The notes below the pieces were generated by a model. It was not told where the DNA came from. It saw nothing but the letters and a program-made list of their open reading frames with translations, and did not search any database. Positions 1-8,534 of a stretch of 64,000 nucleotides of DNA are shown here, piece by piece. The DNA is taken from positions 4,092 through 68,091 of the forward strand of contig JBPCXR010000262.1 of NCBI GenBank assembly GCA_051027215.1, given 5' to 3'. The number at the start of each line of letters is the position of its first letter. Position 1 is the stretch's first letter. Position numbers and translations under genes: made by a program. This DNA comes from CALHVX01 sp051027215 (GTDB lineage Bacteria; Pseudomonadota; Gammaproteobacteria; Pseudomonadales; Azotimanducaceae).

Positions 1-797
1 TCGTCAACCTCTCGGTAGAAGCAGCTGGCCAGCAGTTCGCGCTCTAGCTGTGCAAAATCTGCGTACGAGCCCAACAGGGTTCGCCCCGCGGCAAAATCCT
101 CCGGGCGATCGATCCAGAACTCTGCCATGGCGTCCCAGTGGCTATAAAAAGTCTCCCGGATCTGCGTGCCTGCGGCGGTAAAGCCCTCAGCATCGGGAGC
201 AAAGAATCCCGTCATGACGTCCAATGGCGTCCGCAGGTTCATGATTAGCCCTCGCAGACCGGGCATCGTCGTTAAATGCGAGGCATAACGCCCCGTCCAC
301 ATGGCGCGAAACAGTTCCGGAGCCATTCCTGTAGGACATTTCGCAAACTGCACCAGCTTGAACAACTTGCGCTCAGGACGGATGACAGCTTGGGCCACAT
401 GCTCATCCACATGAAACTGAAACGGCGAGCCCGCATACAGGTAATCGAAGTCATCACCGACCTTTGCCACCATCGGGTCTAGTTCCAGACCATCGGGACC
501 CGCGCGATCGATCGCCGGGGAGCGCGCGGCCAAATAATCTTCTAACGAGTCGAACAGCAGCTGACCCCAACCATCCCACTCGGCATCAAACTGGGCCGGC
601 TCACCCCAGCTGATCTGCTGCAACAGCGGCGCGCCAATGGTTTCACCCAAGTCGCGATTTGCCCGCACGTTTAACAGGTAACCCCGAATGTTGTTTAGCC
701 GGCGCCCATAAGAATTGTGATAGCCCACATGGGCGGCCCGATACTCATCGTGGGTAAGGTTCGCGTTGCGGCGCACGAAGCCAAAAACTTTAAGCAC
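1..797 (-). CDS. EthD-domain protein, two tandem domains (3' end cut by window)
   Basis: The frame opens at a GTG (795-797) preceded by GGAGG at 802-806 and stays open to the window edge, giving about 265 residues. The N-terminus MLKVFGFVRRNANLTHDEYR and the following HVGYH...RGYLLN pattern are EthD-type (ferredoxin-fold, dimeric alpha/beta barrel). A second, weaker copy begins near residue 140 with KLFKLVQFAKCPTG. It is a clear paralogue of the gene just upstream; the last residues seen (CFYREVD) align with that protein about 18 residues before its end, so little is missing. The Shine-Dalgarno overlaps the upstream stop codon, so the two are probably translationally coupled. The catalytic role of such proteins is not established. 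Confidence 0.8.
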   Translation of the reverse strand, partial: MLKVFGFVRRNANLTHDEYRAAHVGYHNSYGRRLNNIRGYLLNVRANRDLGETIGAPLLQQISWGEPAQFDAEWDGWGQLLFDSLEDYLAARSPAIDRAGPDGLELDPMVAKVGDDFDYLYAGSPFQFHVDEHVAQAVIRPERKLFKLVQFAKCPTGMAPELFRAMWTGRYASHLTTMPGLRGLIMNLRTPLDVMTGFFAPDAEGFTAAGTQIRETFYSHWDAMAEFWIDRPEDFAAGRTLLGSYADFAQLERELLASCFYREVD

Positions 798-805
798 GTG
801 GCCTC

Positions 806-1678
806 CTAGCGAAAGTAAAAGTCAGGCGCGGGATCGCGATTGGGTAAAACGATGAGGTTCTCATCGACCTCCACGTACCACAGCGAATCGAACAGGCGGG
901 TTTCCAGCGCTTGCAGCTGCTGATGGACCAGGGGATCGCTGCGGGCGGCGACGAACGCAGACAACGAGGCGAAGTGCAGCTCGGCGGCGCCATCCCAGAG
1001 CGCGCAAAACTCCCGTCTACGGGCTCTGCCAGGCTCGCTAAAGCCCCAGGACTCCGGCGGGTAAAAGTCTCGCATCGCCGCTTCAAGGTCTGGATCCCTA
1101 AAGTTCAGAATATAGCCCTGCAATTGTCGTAGGTGGGCTGTCAGCGGCACGTACTCTGCGTGCAGCAGCTCACTAAACTCCGACTCGGTGAGCGCAGGAT
1201 GTCGGCGAAAGAACTGCAGGAGCTTGGCGTGTTTATACTCAGCGCGCTCGACCGGAACGATGATCTGTTCCAGCATGTGTAAATGGTGCGATAGAAACTC
1301 GGTGTCTGAACCTGGAGCCCGCTGAAACAGATCCGGCCCATCGGCCAGCGTCCAATCTGGATCTTCCACCAGTCCTGCGGCCAGCGCTCGGTTCGGCTCA
1401 GGGGTTGCTGCCTCGGTCCAGGCCTGTTGGTCGTCGAAGTACACTTCAGGAAAGCCGTCCCAGTGCTCGGTGAATCCAGCCGGTTCGTTGATCGTTATGT
1501 CACCGTATAGCGAGCCAAGCGCCGCCTCTAATTCAGCATTGGCGTAGATATTCACCAGATAGCCACGAATACCCTTTAGCCGCCGACTGTGACAACAGTG
1601 AAAGCCGACGTGACCGGCGCGATATTCATCGTGGGTGAGGTTTGGGTTGCGTTTAAGGAACGCAAACACTTTAAACAT
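806..1678 (-). CDS. EthD-domain protein, two tandem domains
   Basis: A 290-residue protein with two EthD-like halves: MFKVFAFLKRNPNLTHDEYR at the N-terminus and HPALTESEFSELLHAEYVPL near residue 160, each followed by an RGYLVN or QGYILN strand. I chose the ATG at 1678 over an upstream in-frame start because it begins exactly at the conserved MFKVFAF strand, as in the neighbouring paralogue. This ATG overlaps the last 8 bases of the flavoprotein gene upstream, which suggests coupling. EthD is known from ether degradation clusters, where its biochemical role is unclear. Here it probably assists the catabolic flavoprotein beside it (inference). Confidence 0.85.
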   Translation of the reverse strand: MFKVFAFLKRNPNLTHDEYRAGHVGFHCCHSRRLKGIRGYLVNIYANAELEAALGSLYGDITINEPAGFTEHWDGFPEVYFDDQQAWTEAATPEPNRALAAGLVEDPDWTLADGPDLFQRAPGSDTEFLSHHLHMLEQIIVPVERAEYKHAKLLQFFRRHPALTESEFSELLHAEYVPLTAHLRQLQGYILNFRDPDLEAAMRDFYPPESWGFSEPGRARRREFCALWDGAAELHFASLSAFVAARSDPLVHQQLQALETRLFDSLWYVEVDENLIVLPNRDPAPDFYFR

Positions 1679-3074
1679 TGCCTGTGCTCCCGGCGCGCTC
1701 ACGCGCGTAGGCAGCCGCGCCCTCACCTGCTAGCTTGCCAAATACCACGCACGGCCCGAAGGAACCGCCACCACCTATATAGCGGTCACCATGCAGCGAG
1801 CCGACAGTTTCGCCGGCAGCGTACAACCCGGGCACCGGTGATCCGTTTTCTTTGACAACGCAAGTGTCGGCATTAATGCGCAATCCGGTACCTGTCCAAC
1901 AAACTATCGCAGGGCGCACCTCTGCCGCATAGAACGGCGCCTCCACAAGGGGCCGCATACCGGATGCGGGCGATTTGAAATACGCCGAGTCTGCGCCTTT
2001 GGCGCAATCGGCGTTGTAGTGTTCTATCGTGCCGGCGAGACCCACTGCAGAGACGTCAATGCGCTGGGCCAACTCATCCAGGGAGTTGGCTTGAGCAACC
2101 GTACCGTCAGCGGCCTTGTCGCCCAGCACGTCGGTCACCCAATATGCCTGGGAAATGGGACTGGGTTTCGCGGCTAATCGCGCGCCCTCGTCAAAGATCG
2201 CGTAAACCGGCCCGTCCTGGTGGGAAATCAACCCACCAAGCACCGTGTAAGGCGCCGTTTCGCTGGTAAACCTGCGGCCCTGGGCATTTACTAAGATCAG
2301 CCAGGGCGGCAGCAGCACTTCCAAATCACGGCTGAATCCAGGGGACACCAACAACAGGCCACGGTTGTGGCCATCGAGCACGGCGCCAACCTCAGTCCCT
2401 AGGGTCAAGCCATCGCCTTGAGCCTTAGGGCTGCCGATGTACCAACTCCAGTTGCCCGCGGCGGCTGCTTCAGGGTAGTGCTTTTGCAACAGCTCGGGAT
2501 TGGCGCCGAAACCACCGGTCGACAAAATGACTGCATGGGCGCTGGCTTCATCCTGTCCGATCCGCACGCCGCACACAGCCCCGTCTTTGTCTTTAACAAG
2601 CTTAGTCACGCGAGCGTCCAACACCAAGTCAACTTGTCTCTTGGAACGGTGGGCATCGAGCACTTGTACCACCACCTCACCGCCACCTTCCGGCGGATGA
2701 CCGCGACGGGTGCTGCCCACCCCAGAGGCATAGAGCTGATCCACCGGAAAGTTGACCCCGAGATCTTTAAGCCACTCGAAGGTGGGCGCAGACAGGTCAC
2801 AATAGCGTCGCACGACCGCGGGTTCGACCAGCCACTGATTTAGCGTCAGGTAGTGCTCATACATTGCATCGGCGCTGTCATTGAGCTCACCCGCTTCGCG
2901 TTGTACCGAAGTGCCTGCTGCATAAAAGTGGCCGCCGCTGAGCCGGGAAGAACCGCCGACCTGAGTGTCGGCCTCGACGATCAATACGCTGGCACCGGAG
3001 TCCGCGGCGGCAACTGCCGCAGCCAGACCAGCGGCGCCGGATCCCACCACAATGACGTCATAGTCAACGTTCAT
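1671..3074 (-). CDS. FAD-dependent oxidoreductase (fumarate reductase / ketosteroid dehydrogenase type)
   Basis: A 467-residue flavoprotein. The N-terminus carries the Rossmann GSGAAG at residues 11-16, an acidic residue ending the second strand (LIVEAD, near 35), and a GGSSRLSGG loop typical of the FAD_binding_2 family. The C-terminus has AAGETVGSLHGDRYIGGGG and closes the FAD site. No signal peptide or heme motif is present, so it is probably cytoplasmic. The family includes fumarate reductases, 3-ketosteroid dehydrogenases and related alpha,beta-desaturases; the substrate cannot be assigned. It lies first in a minus-strand run with two EthD proteins, with the GST upstream, and GGGAG stands 10 bases before its ATG. 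Confidence 0.87.
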   Translation of the reverse strand: MNVDYDVIVVGSGAAGLAAAVAAADSGASVLIVEADTQVGGSSRLSGGHFYAAGTSVQREAGELNDSADAMYEHYLTLNQWLVEPAVVRRYCDLSAPTFEWLKDLGVNFPVDQLYASGVGSTRRGHPPEGGGEVVVQVLDAHRSKRQVDLVLDARVTKLVKDKDGAVCGVRIGQDEASAHAVILSTGGFGANPELLQKHYPEAAAAGNWSWYIGSPKAQGDGLTLGTEVGAVLDGHNRGLLLVSPGFSRDLEVLLPPWLILVNAQGRRFTSETAPYTVLGGLISHQDGPVYAIFDEGARLAAKPSPISQAYWVTDVLGDKAADGTVAQANSLDELAQRIDVSAVGLAGTIEHYNADCAKGADSAYFKSPASGMRPLVEAPFYAAEVRPAIVCWTGTGLRINADTCVVKENGSPVPGLYAAGETVGSLHGDRYIGGGGSFGPCVVFGKLAGEGAAAYARERAGSTGNV

Positions 3075-3093
3075 AGTATTCGTGACTCCCTGG

Positions 3094-3765
3094 TTATCGC
3101 TGCAAAATTGCTCGCGACGTTTGTGCCATTCTTTCGACGCCCTCAGGATCAGTCGATAGCTCTAGGGGTTCCGGTACCGCGATTCCGCGCTGACAAGCAG
3201 GCCGACTATCCATGGCCTGCTTCCAACGGCTAAGCCCCGGCAAATCATCGAGCGCAACGCCAGACCAAAAATGCAAGCGCACCCAGCACCAGTTGGCAAT
3301 GTCGGCGATGCTGTACTCATCAGCTAACCATTCCTGGCGCTGTAGCTGCCCATCAAGCACCTCGAACAAGCGTCGAGTCTCGTTTTGGTAGCGGTCAATG
3401 GCTGGCTGAATCTTCTCTTCCAAAGCGCGATAGAAGACGTTGGCCTGGCCCATCATGGGACCGACGCCTCCCATCTGAAACATCAGCCACTGCACTGCTC
3501 GAGAACGCGCCTGGACGTCGCGGGGCAGCAAGCGTCCCGTCTTTTCGGCCAAGTACAACATGATTGCTCCCGACTCGAAGACCGCAAAGCCATCGTCAAC
3601 CAACGCCGGAATGCGGCCATTGGGACAAATCGCCAGGTACTCTGGCCGTTTTTGTTCGCCCAGGCGCAAATCGATCTTTTCTACGGCATACGGCAGCGCC
3701 AGCTCTTCCAAGGTGACGGAGGCCTTCCAGCCATTGGGCGTAGATGCGGTATAGAGCGTGAGCAT
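3094..3765 (-). CDS. Glutathione S-transferase, nu-class (YfcG/YghU-like)
   Basis: A 223-residue GST. The thioredoxin-fold half shows TPNGWKASVTLEE, NGRIPALVDD and ESGAIMLYLAE, and the helical half shows QMGGVGPMMGQ, ERYQ-like DRYQNETRR and YSIADIANW. These match the bacterial nu-class (YfcG, YghU), whose members have glutathione-disulfide reductase activity. An upstream in-frame GTG is two bases from GGGGAG; the ATG at 3765 has that site at 8 bases and is preferred. It diverges from the SDR gene across a 148-bp gap and sits upstream of the flavoprotein/EthD genes with a 19-base gap, so it is likely the first gene of that operon. Confidence 0.88.
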   Translation of the reverse strand: MLTLYTASTPNGWKASVTLEELALPYAVEKIDLRLGEQKRPEYLAICPNGRIPALVDDGFAVFESGAIMLYLAEKTGRLLPRDVQARSRAVQWLMFQMGGVGPMMGQANVFYRALEEKIQPAIDRYQNETRRLFEVLDGQLQRQEWLADEYSIADIANWCWVRLHFWSGVALDDLPGLSRWKQAMDSRPACQRGIAVPEPLELSTDPEGVERMAQTSRAILQR

Positions 3766-3850
3766 GAACACAACTCCCCGTACAGTCAGCGTTGCTGTTC
3801 TGCAAAGTACCCCGCCACCCAGCGGATGCCAAGCACTCCGGGCGCTGTTG

Positions 3851-3866
3851 CTGCCCTTTCGGGCAG
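3851..3866 (+). promoter_or_regulatory. Small hairpin in the GST/SDR divergent gap
   Basis: CTGCCC-TTTC-GGGCAG forms a perfect 6-bp stem with a 4-base loop, about 48 bases before the SDR start codon. It could be a leader hairpin or a regulator site; nothing more can be said. Confidence 0.3.
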
Positions 3867-3913
3867 ATGGTTAGATGACCACAGCACTTAGCACGGCATC
3901 GAGGAAGAGGCTT

Positions 3914-4690
3914 ATGAGTATTTTGGATAGATTTCGCCTGGACGGCCAAGTGGCCGTGGTCACTGGGGGCGGTCGCGGCATTGGTGAAGGTCTGGCCCTA
4001 GGGCTCGCCGAAGCCGGCGCCGATGTGGTGGTGGCCGCCCGCCGCACCCAGGAAGTTGAAGCCGTTGCAGAGAAAGTCCGCGCCTTGGGCCGACGCGCCT
4101 TGCCCGTTACCTGCGATGTCATGCACATCGAACAGGTGCAAGCATTGGCCGAACAGGCACACAAAGATATGGGTGCGTTGACCTGCTGGGTGAGCAATGC
4201 GGGTGGCGCCGACGATCGCGTGCCGCGCACGTTCCTCGAGATGCCGGAAAGACAGTGGGACTTTCAATTGAATTTGAACTTGAAGGCCGTTTGGACAGGC
4301 GCTCAAGCAGCCGGCAATATCATGAAAGACAACGGTGGCGGTACCATCATCAACATCTCTTCCGTTGCTGCTAACAATGCTTCACCGTTCAACGGCCCCT
4401 ACGCGGTCGCGAAGAGCGGGGTCAACAATCTCACCCAAACCCTGTCCGCTGAAATGGCACCCCTGGGCATACGGGTAAACGGGGTGGCCCCCGGGCCAAT
4501 ACCAACGGAAGTTTTTCTAGAGTTTCTAAACCTCAAGGAAGAAGACATTCCAAAACTTGGCGAACGCTTTCAGATTCCGCTCGGCCGAGTGGGCACCCCC
4601 GAAGACATTGCGCCAGCCGTCGTCTATCTTGCCTCAGAAGCATCCAGTTGGATGACCGGACACACCATTAGTATCAAAGGTGGGCCATAA
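3914..4690 (+). CDS. SDR family NAD(P)-dependent oxidoreductase
   Basis: A 258-residue classical short-chain dehydrogenase. TGGGRGIG binds the cofactor at residues 17-24, NAG lies at 95-97, and the catalytic Ser-Tyr-Lys are near S150, Y163 and K167 (YAVAK). The ATG at 3914 is preferred because GAGGAAGAGG lies just before it; an earlier in-frame start at 3875 lacks such a site and adds a non-conserved 13 residues. It probably oxidises an alcohol or reduces a ketone of the substrate handled by the following quinoprotein genes. The next gene starts 5 bases after its stop. Confidence 0.88.
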   Translation: MSILDRFRLDGQVAVVTGGGRGIGEGLALGLAEAGADVVVAARRTQEVEAVAEKVRALGRRALPVTCDVMHIEQVQALAEQAHKDMGALTCWVSNAGGADDRVPRTFLEMPERQWDFQLNLNLKAVWTGAQAAGNIMKDNGGGTIINISSVAANNASPFNGPYAVAKSGVNNLTQTLSAEMAPLGIRVNGVAPGPIPTEVFLEFLNLKEEDIPKLGERFQIPLGRVGTPEDIAPAVVYLASEASSWMTGHTISIKGGP

Positions 4691-4695
4691 CGCTA

Positions 4696-6543
4696 ATGCG
4701 CAAGCTCCGCACCCTGCTCGCGCTGTGCGCGATGCTTGCCGTTGTCGGTTGCTCGACACCAGCAACTGAAAGTTCGCCGTCGTCGACTGTAGAGACTCAG
4801 ACGGCGGCCACCGGTCTGGTTGACCCAGCTTCAACGTTTCAACAGCGCTGCGTCCAATGTCACGATGGCAGCGTCCCAAAAGCGCCACACCAGGTCAGCT
4901 TCCAAATCATTGGTCGCGACAGCATCTACCAAGCTCTGACAGATGGCATGATGCAAGTGCACGTGCAGGGGCTGACAGATCCTGAAATTCAGTCCTTGGC
5001 ATCGCACCTAGGCGGTAGCACAGTGGCTTCTGAGCCTGTAAAGATGTGCGCGCAAACTAAGTCAGTAGGCGGGCGCCCTGCACATCAGGGCTGGAGCCTC
5101 ACCCAGGCCGGCACACGTTTCGTGCCGCCGGAAAAATCGGGAATCGATCGCAGCAACGTAGCTGGCTTGCAACTGAAATGGGCGTTCGCTTTTCCCGGTG
5201 CCAGTCGGGCCCGCAGCCAGCCAGTCATTCTCGGCGACTATGTTCTGGTCGGTAGCCAAGATGGCACCGTTTACGCCCTCGAGCTCGACAGCGGCTGTAG
5301 CCAATGGACCTTCAAAGCCGACGCCGAAGTTCGCAGCGCGATTGCGCTCAGCGACGACGGCCGCCAGGCCTACTTCGGTGACATAGTCGGGAACGTGTAC
5401 GCGCTCAACAGCACCGATGGCTCACTACGCTGGAAGCAACTGGCACACAGCCATCCCGATGTGACGCTAACCGGCTCGCCTCGTCTTTACCAAGACCATC
5501 TTTACGTTCCTTTGTCTTCATCGGAGTGGGCGCGAGCCGCCGACCCCGGCTATGGCTGTTGCACTTTTCGTGGCGGCGTGGTCGCCATGAACACTGACGA
5601 TGGCAGTATCGACTGGACGGCGTACGCCATTCCCGAGGCGGCGCAACTCACCGGCAAAAAAAATGAACTTGGCGCAGCCATGCGGCACCCTGCTGGAGCG
5701 CCGATCTGGAACTCACCCACCATTGATGAAAAGCGCGGTACGCTCTACGTCGGAACCGGCGAGGCTTACACCTCACCAGCAGCCGACACTAGCGACTCCG
5801 TTATCGCTTTTGATCTGGCAACAGGGGATATGCGCTGGTTCTACCAGTCCATCAGTGGCGATGCCTGGAATATGGCGTGCTTTATCGGTGGCACTGCCAA
5901 TTGTCCCGAAGAAAACGGCCCCGACCTGGACATCGGCGCACCACCTGTCATCACCACGCTCGCCAACGGTGAGGACCGCATCATCGCCGGGCAAAAATCC
6001 GGCCATGTATTCGCCTTGGATCCAGAAGACGGTTCGTTGCTGTGGCGTAACAAAATCGGCCGCGGAGGCTTTGCTGGCGGTGTGCACTGGGGGCTTGCGG
6101 TAAGTCCGGAGCGCATCTATGCGCCAAACGCCGACACGATTTTCACTGGCCGATTCAAGGGTGAACCGAAGCCAGGCCTATTTGCCCTCGACCCAGCTAA
6201 TGGCGAAATCGAGTGGTTTACGCCGGCACCCAACATCTGCGCCGAGGCGGACAAACCCGCCTGCGATCCAGGACTCTCGGCAGCGGTAACTGCTACCGAG
6301 GAAGTTGTCTTCGCGGGCGCCTTTGACGGGCACCTGCGAGCTTACGATGCGGCCAATGGCAAGATTCTCTGGGACTTCAATACCAACACCGAGTTTGCCA
6401 CCGTATCCGGTGAGCTGGCTCATGGTGGCAGCATCGAATCTGATGGACCCGTTCTGTACAACGGCCACGTCTTGGTGAACTCCGGATACTTGTTCGGCGA
6501 TCGCATGCCAGGCAACGTGCTGCTGGTATTCGCCAACCCTTAG
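4696..6543 (+). CDS. Lipoprotein cytochrome c-PQQ propeller (polyvinyl-alcohol dehydrogenase-like quinohemoprotein)
   Basis: A 615-residue secreted protein. A lipoprotein signal ends at C19 (AVVGC). A class I cytochrome c domain has CVQCH at 52-56 and a possible axial Met in DGMMQV (85-86). From about residue 145 come PQQ-type propeller blades with repeated DGTVYAL, DGSLRW and NGKILWDF strands. Adjacent cysteines C288-C289 (YGCCTFRGG) recall the vicinal disulfide of PQQ alcohol dehydrogenases and the CCTFRG motif of polyvinyl-alcohol dehydrogenases. The heme would take electrons from PQQH2 at the outer periplasmic face. Polymer oxidation is only one option; any secondary alcohol could be the substrate. 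Confidence 0.83.
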   Translation: MRKLRTLLALCAMLAVVGCSTPATESSPSSTVETQTAATGLVDPASTFQQRCVQCHDGSVPKAPHQVSFQIIGRDSIYQALTDGMMQVHVQGLTDPEIQSLASHLGGSTVASEPVKMCAQTKSVGGRPAHQGWSLTQAGTRFVPPEKSGIDRSNVAGLQLKWAFAFPGASRARSQPVILGDYVLVGSQDGTVYALELDSGCSQWTFKADAEVRSAIALSDDGRQAYFGDIVGNVYALNSTDGSLRWKQLAHSHPDVTLTGSPRLYQDHLYVPLSSSEWARAADPGYGCCTFRGGVVAMNTDDGSIDWTAYAIPEAAQLTGKKNELGAAMRHPAGAPIWNSPTIDEKRGTLYVGTGEAYTSPAADTSDSVIAFDLATGDMRWFYQSISGDAWNMACFIGGTANCPEENGPDLDIGAPPVITTLANGEDRIIAGQKSGHVFALDPEDGSLLWRNKIGRGGFAGGVHWGLAVSPERIYAPNADTIFTGRFKGEPKPGLFALDPANGEIEWFTPAPNICAEADKPACDPGLSAAVTATEEVVFAGAFDGHLRAYDAANGKILWDFNTNTEFATVSGELAHGGSIESDGPVLYNGHVLVNSGYLFGDRMPGNVLLVFANP

Positions 6544-6591
6544 TCACCCCATGGCCTCAGAGCGACAACCACTTAGCCCAGGACGTCCAGC

Positions 6592-8532
6592 ATGACACTG
6601 CATAAAAACCGGTGGCTTGGGTGCTGCCTGGCTCTAGTGCTGGCGACCTTGGTGGCACCCCGCATCCACGCAGAGTCCAACATTGGCTGGCCTGCCTACG
6701 GTGGCGCAGACGGCGGGGGTCACTACTCAACGGCGACCGAGCTAAACCCAAATAACGTTACGCAGTTGGAACAAGCTTGGGTACATCGTTCTGGAGACTT
6801 TCGCACTGGGGTAATTCGCGGCGTTGAGGGCTTCGATGGTGATGCGCCCATGTCCAGCGCATTCATCGGCACGCCCATCGTCGTCAAAGATACCCTCTAC
6901 TATTGCACCCCCTTCAACCGGGTATTCGCGTTAGATCCGCAGACGGGCGCCGAACGTTGGGTGTTCGACCCGGAGGTCGACATGAGCCATCAGTCGCTCA
7001 CCAATTGCCGCGCTGTTAGCAGTTGGACTGACAGCGAAGCCCCCGAGGCTTTCTGCGGACACCGAATCATTCTGGGAACGCTCGATGCGCGCTTGATCGC
7101 GCTGGACGGTAAAACCGGCAAACGCTGTCCAGACTTTGGCAAAAATGGCGAAGTCGATATCACCCACGGCCTTTCGGCACACAACCCGGGCGACTACAAC
7201 CTCACCAGTCCAGCGGCGGTGTTGGGAGATACGCTGATCATTGGCTCACGCATCATCGATAGCCTGCGCAAAGGCATCCCCTCGGGCGTCGTTCGGGCCT
7301 ATAGCGCGCGGACTGGTGAGCTGCGCTGGGCTTGGAATCCGGTGCCACCCGGCGCAACAGAAACCACAGCAGACGGCACGTTCGTAGACGACACCACCAA
7401 CGTTTGGTCAATCATATCGGTGGATCCAGAGCGTAATCTGGTGATCGTTCCTACCGGCAACTCCTCGCCGGACTATTACGGCGGCGATCGCGGTGGCAAT
7501 CTCGATTACTACTCAAGCTCAGTGGTGGCGCTGAACGGCGATACCGGAGAAATCGTCTGGCATTACCAAACCGTGCATCACGACATCTGGGACTTTGACG
7601 TGCCGGCGCAACCGACGTTGCTGGACGTCACCATCGACGGCCGCACCAGGCCCGCAGTGGTGCAAGTCACCAAGATGGGACTTACCTTTGTATTAGACAG
7701 AGAAACAGGAAAACCGCTGCATCCTGTTGAAGAACGACCGGTGCCACAAACGGGTGCAGTGCCTGGGGAATATTTGAGCCCAACACAACCCTTCCCGCTC
7801 AAACCAGAACCGTTACACCAACTGCACATCTCTCCAGACGATGCCTGGGGATTTACCTTCTGGGACAAAAATCAATGTCGCCAACAGCTAGAGGAGCTGA
7901 CCACCGGCCCAATCTATACGCCGATCAGCACCAAGGGCCTGGTCATGTACCCATCGAACATCGGCGGCAACAACTGGGGCGCACCGGCGGTTGATCCCAA
8001 CGCACAGTTGATGGTTACCAACACCAAACACGTGGGCATGGTTTTGCAGCTGATTCCGCAGGACCAATGCGCAGAAAACAGCGGATTTCCTCAGCAAGGA
8101 TCACCGTACTGCGTCAGCATGCGTCCTTTCCTGTCTCCTTGGGGCGCACCTTGTACCAAGCCACCGTGGAGTACTTTGTCAGCCGTCAATCTCAGCAGCG
8201 GTGAAATCGAGTGGCAAGTACCGCTCGGAACCCTGAAGCACCAAGCGCCCTGGCCTCTGTCATATATGAAAGGCGGCGTGGAGATGGGTGGGCCAACGGT
8301 AACAGCCGGTGGCCTAGTTTTCATCGCCGCTGCCGGTGACCGACACATTCGTGCATTTGGCTTGGCGGATGGTACGGAGCTGTGGGCGGACGAATTGCCA
8401 ACCACAGGCAATGCGGTTCCCATGACCTATGTCTCTGGCGGTCGTCAATTTGTGGTGATTGCCGCGGGCGGTCACTTCACTTCCACCTCTCCCGCTGGAG
8501 ACTACCTGGTCGCTTACGCGCTTCCTGACTAA
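6592..8532 (+). CDS. PQQ-dependent dehydrogenase, glucose-dehydrogenase-like, soluble periplasmic
   Basis: A 646-residue protein with a Sec signal (about 27 residues, ending RIHA-ES) and a full quinoprotein propeller. Blades show WPAYGGADGGGHYS, TGELRWAWNPVPPG, TGEIVWHYQTVHHDIWDFD and a C-terminal GGLVFIAAAGDRHIRAF, the pattern of the membrane glucose dehydrogenase family. The N-terminal membrane helices of E. coli Gcd are absent, and there is no heme motif, so electrons would need a partner such as the cytochrome domain encoded just before it. AGGA stands 8 bases before the ATG; the next gene begins 2 bases after the stop. Confidence 0.87.
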   Translation: MTLHKNRWLGCCLALVLATLVAPRIHAESNIGWPAYGGADGGGHYSTATELNPNNVTQLEQAWVHRSGDFRTGVIRGVEGFDGDAPMSSAFIGTPIVVKDTLYYCTPFNRVFALDPQTGAERWVFDPEVDMSHQSLTNCRAVSSWTDSEAPEAFCGHRIILGTLDARLIALDGKTGKRCPDFGKNGEVDITHGLSAHNPGDYNLTSPAAVLGDTLIIGSRIIDSLRKGIPSGVVRAYSARTGELRWAWNPVPPGATETTADGTFVDDTTNVWSIISVDPERNLVIVPTGNSSPDYYGGDRGGNLDYYSSSVVALNGDTGEIVWHYQTVHHDIWDFDVPAQPTLLDVTIDGRTRPAVVQVTKMGLTFVLDRETGKPLHPVEERPVPQTGAVPGEYLSPTQPFPLKPEPLHQLHISPDDAWGFTFWDKNQCRQQLEELTTGPIYTPISTKGLVMYPSNIGGNNWGAPAVDPNAQLMVTNTKHVGMVLQLIPQDQCAENSGFPQQGSPYCVSMRPFLSPWGAPCTKPPWSTLSAVNLSSGEIEWQVPLGTLKHQAPWPLSYMKGGVEMGGPTVTAGGLVFIAAAGDRHIRAFGLADGTELWADELPTTGNAVPMTYVSGGRQFVVIAAGGHFTSTSPAGDYLVAYALPD

Positions 8533-8534
8533 GC

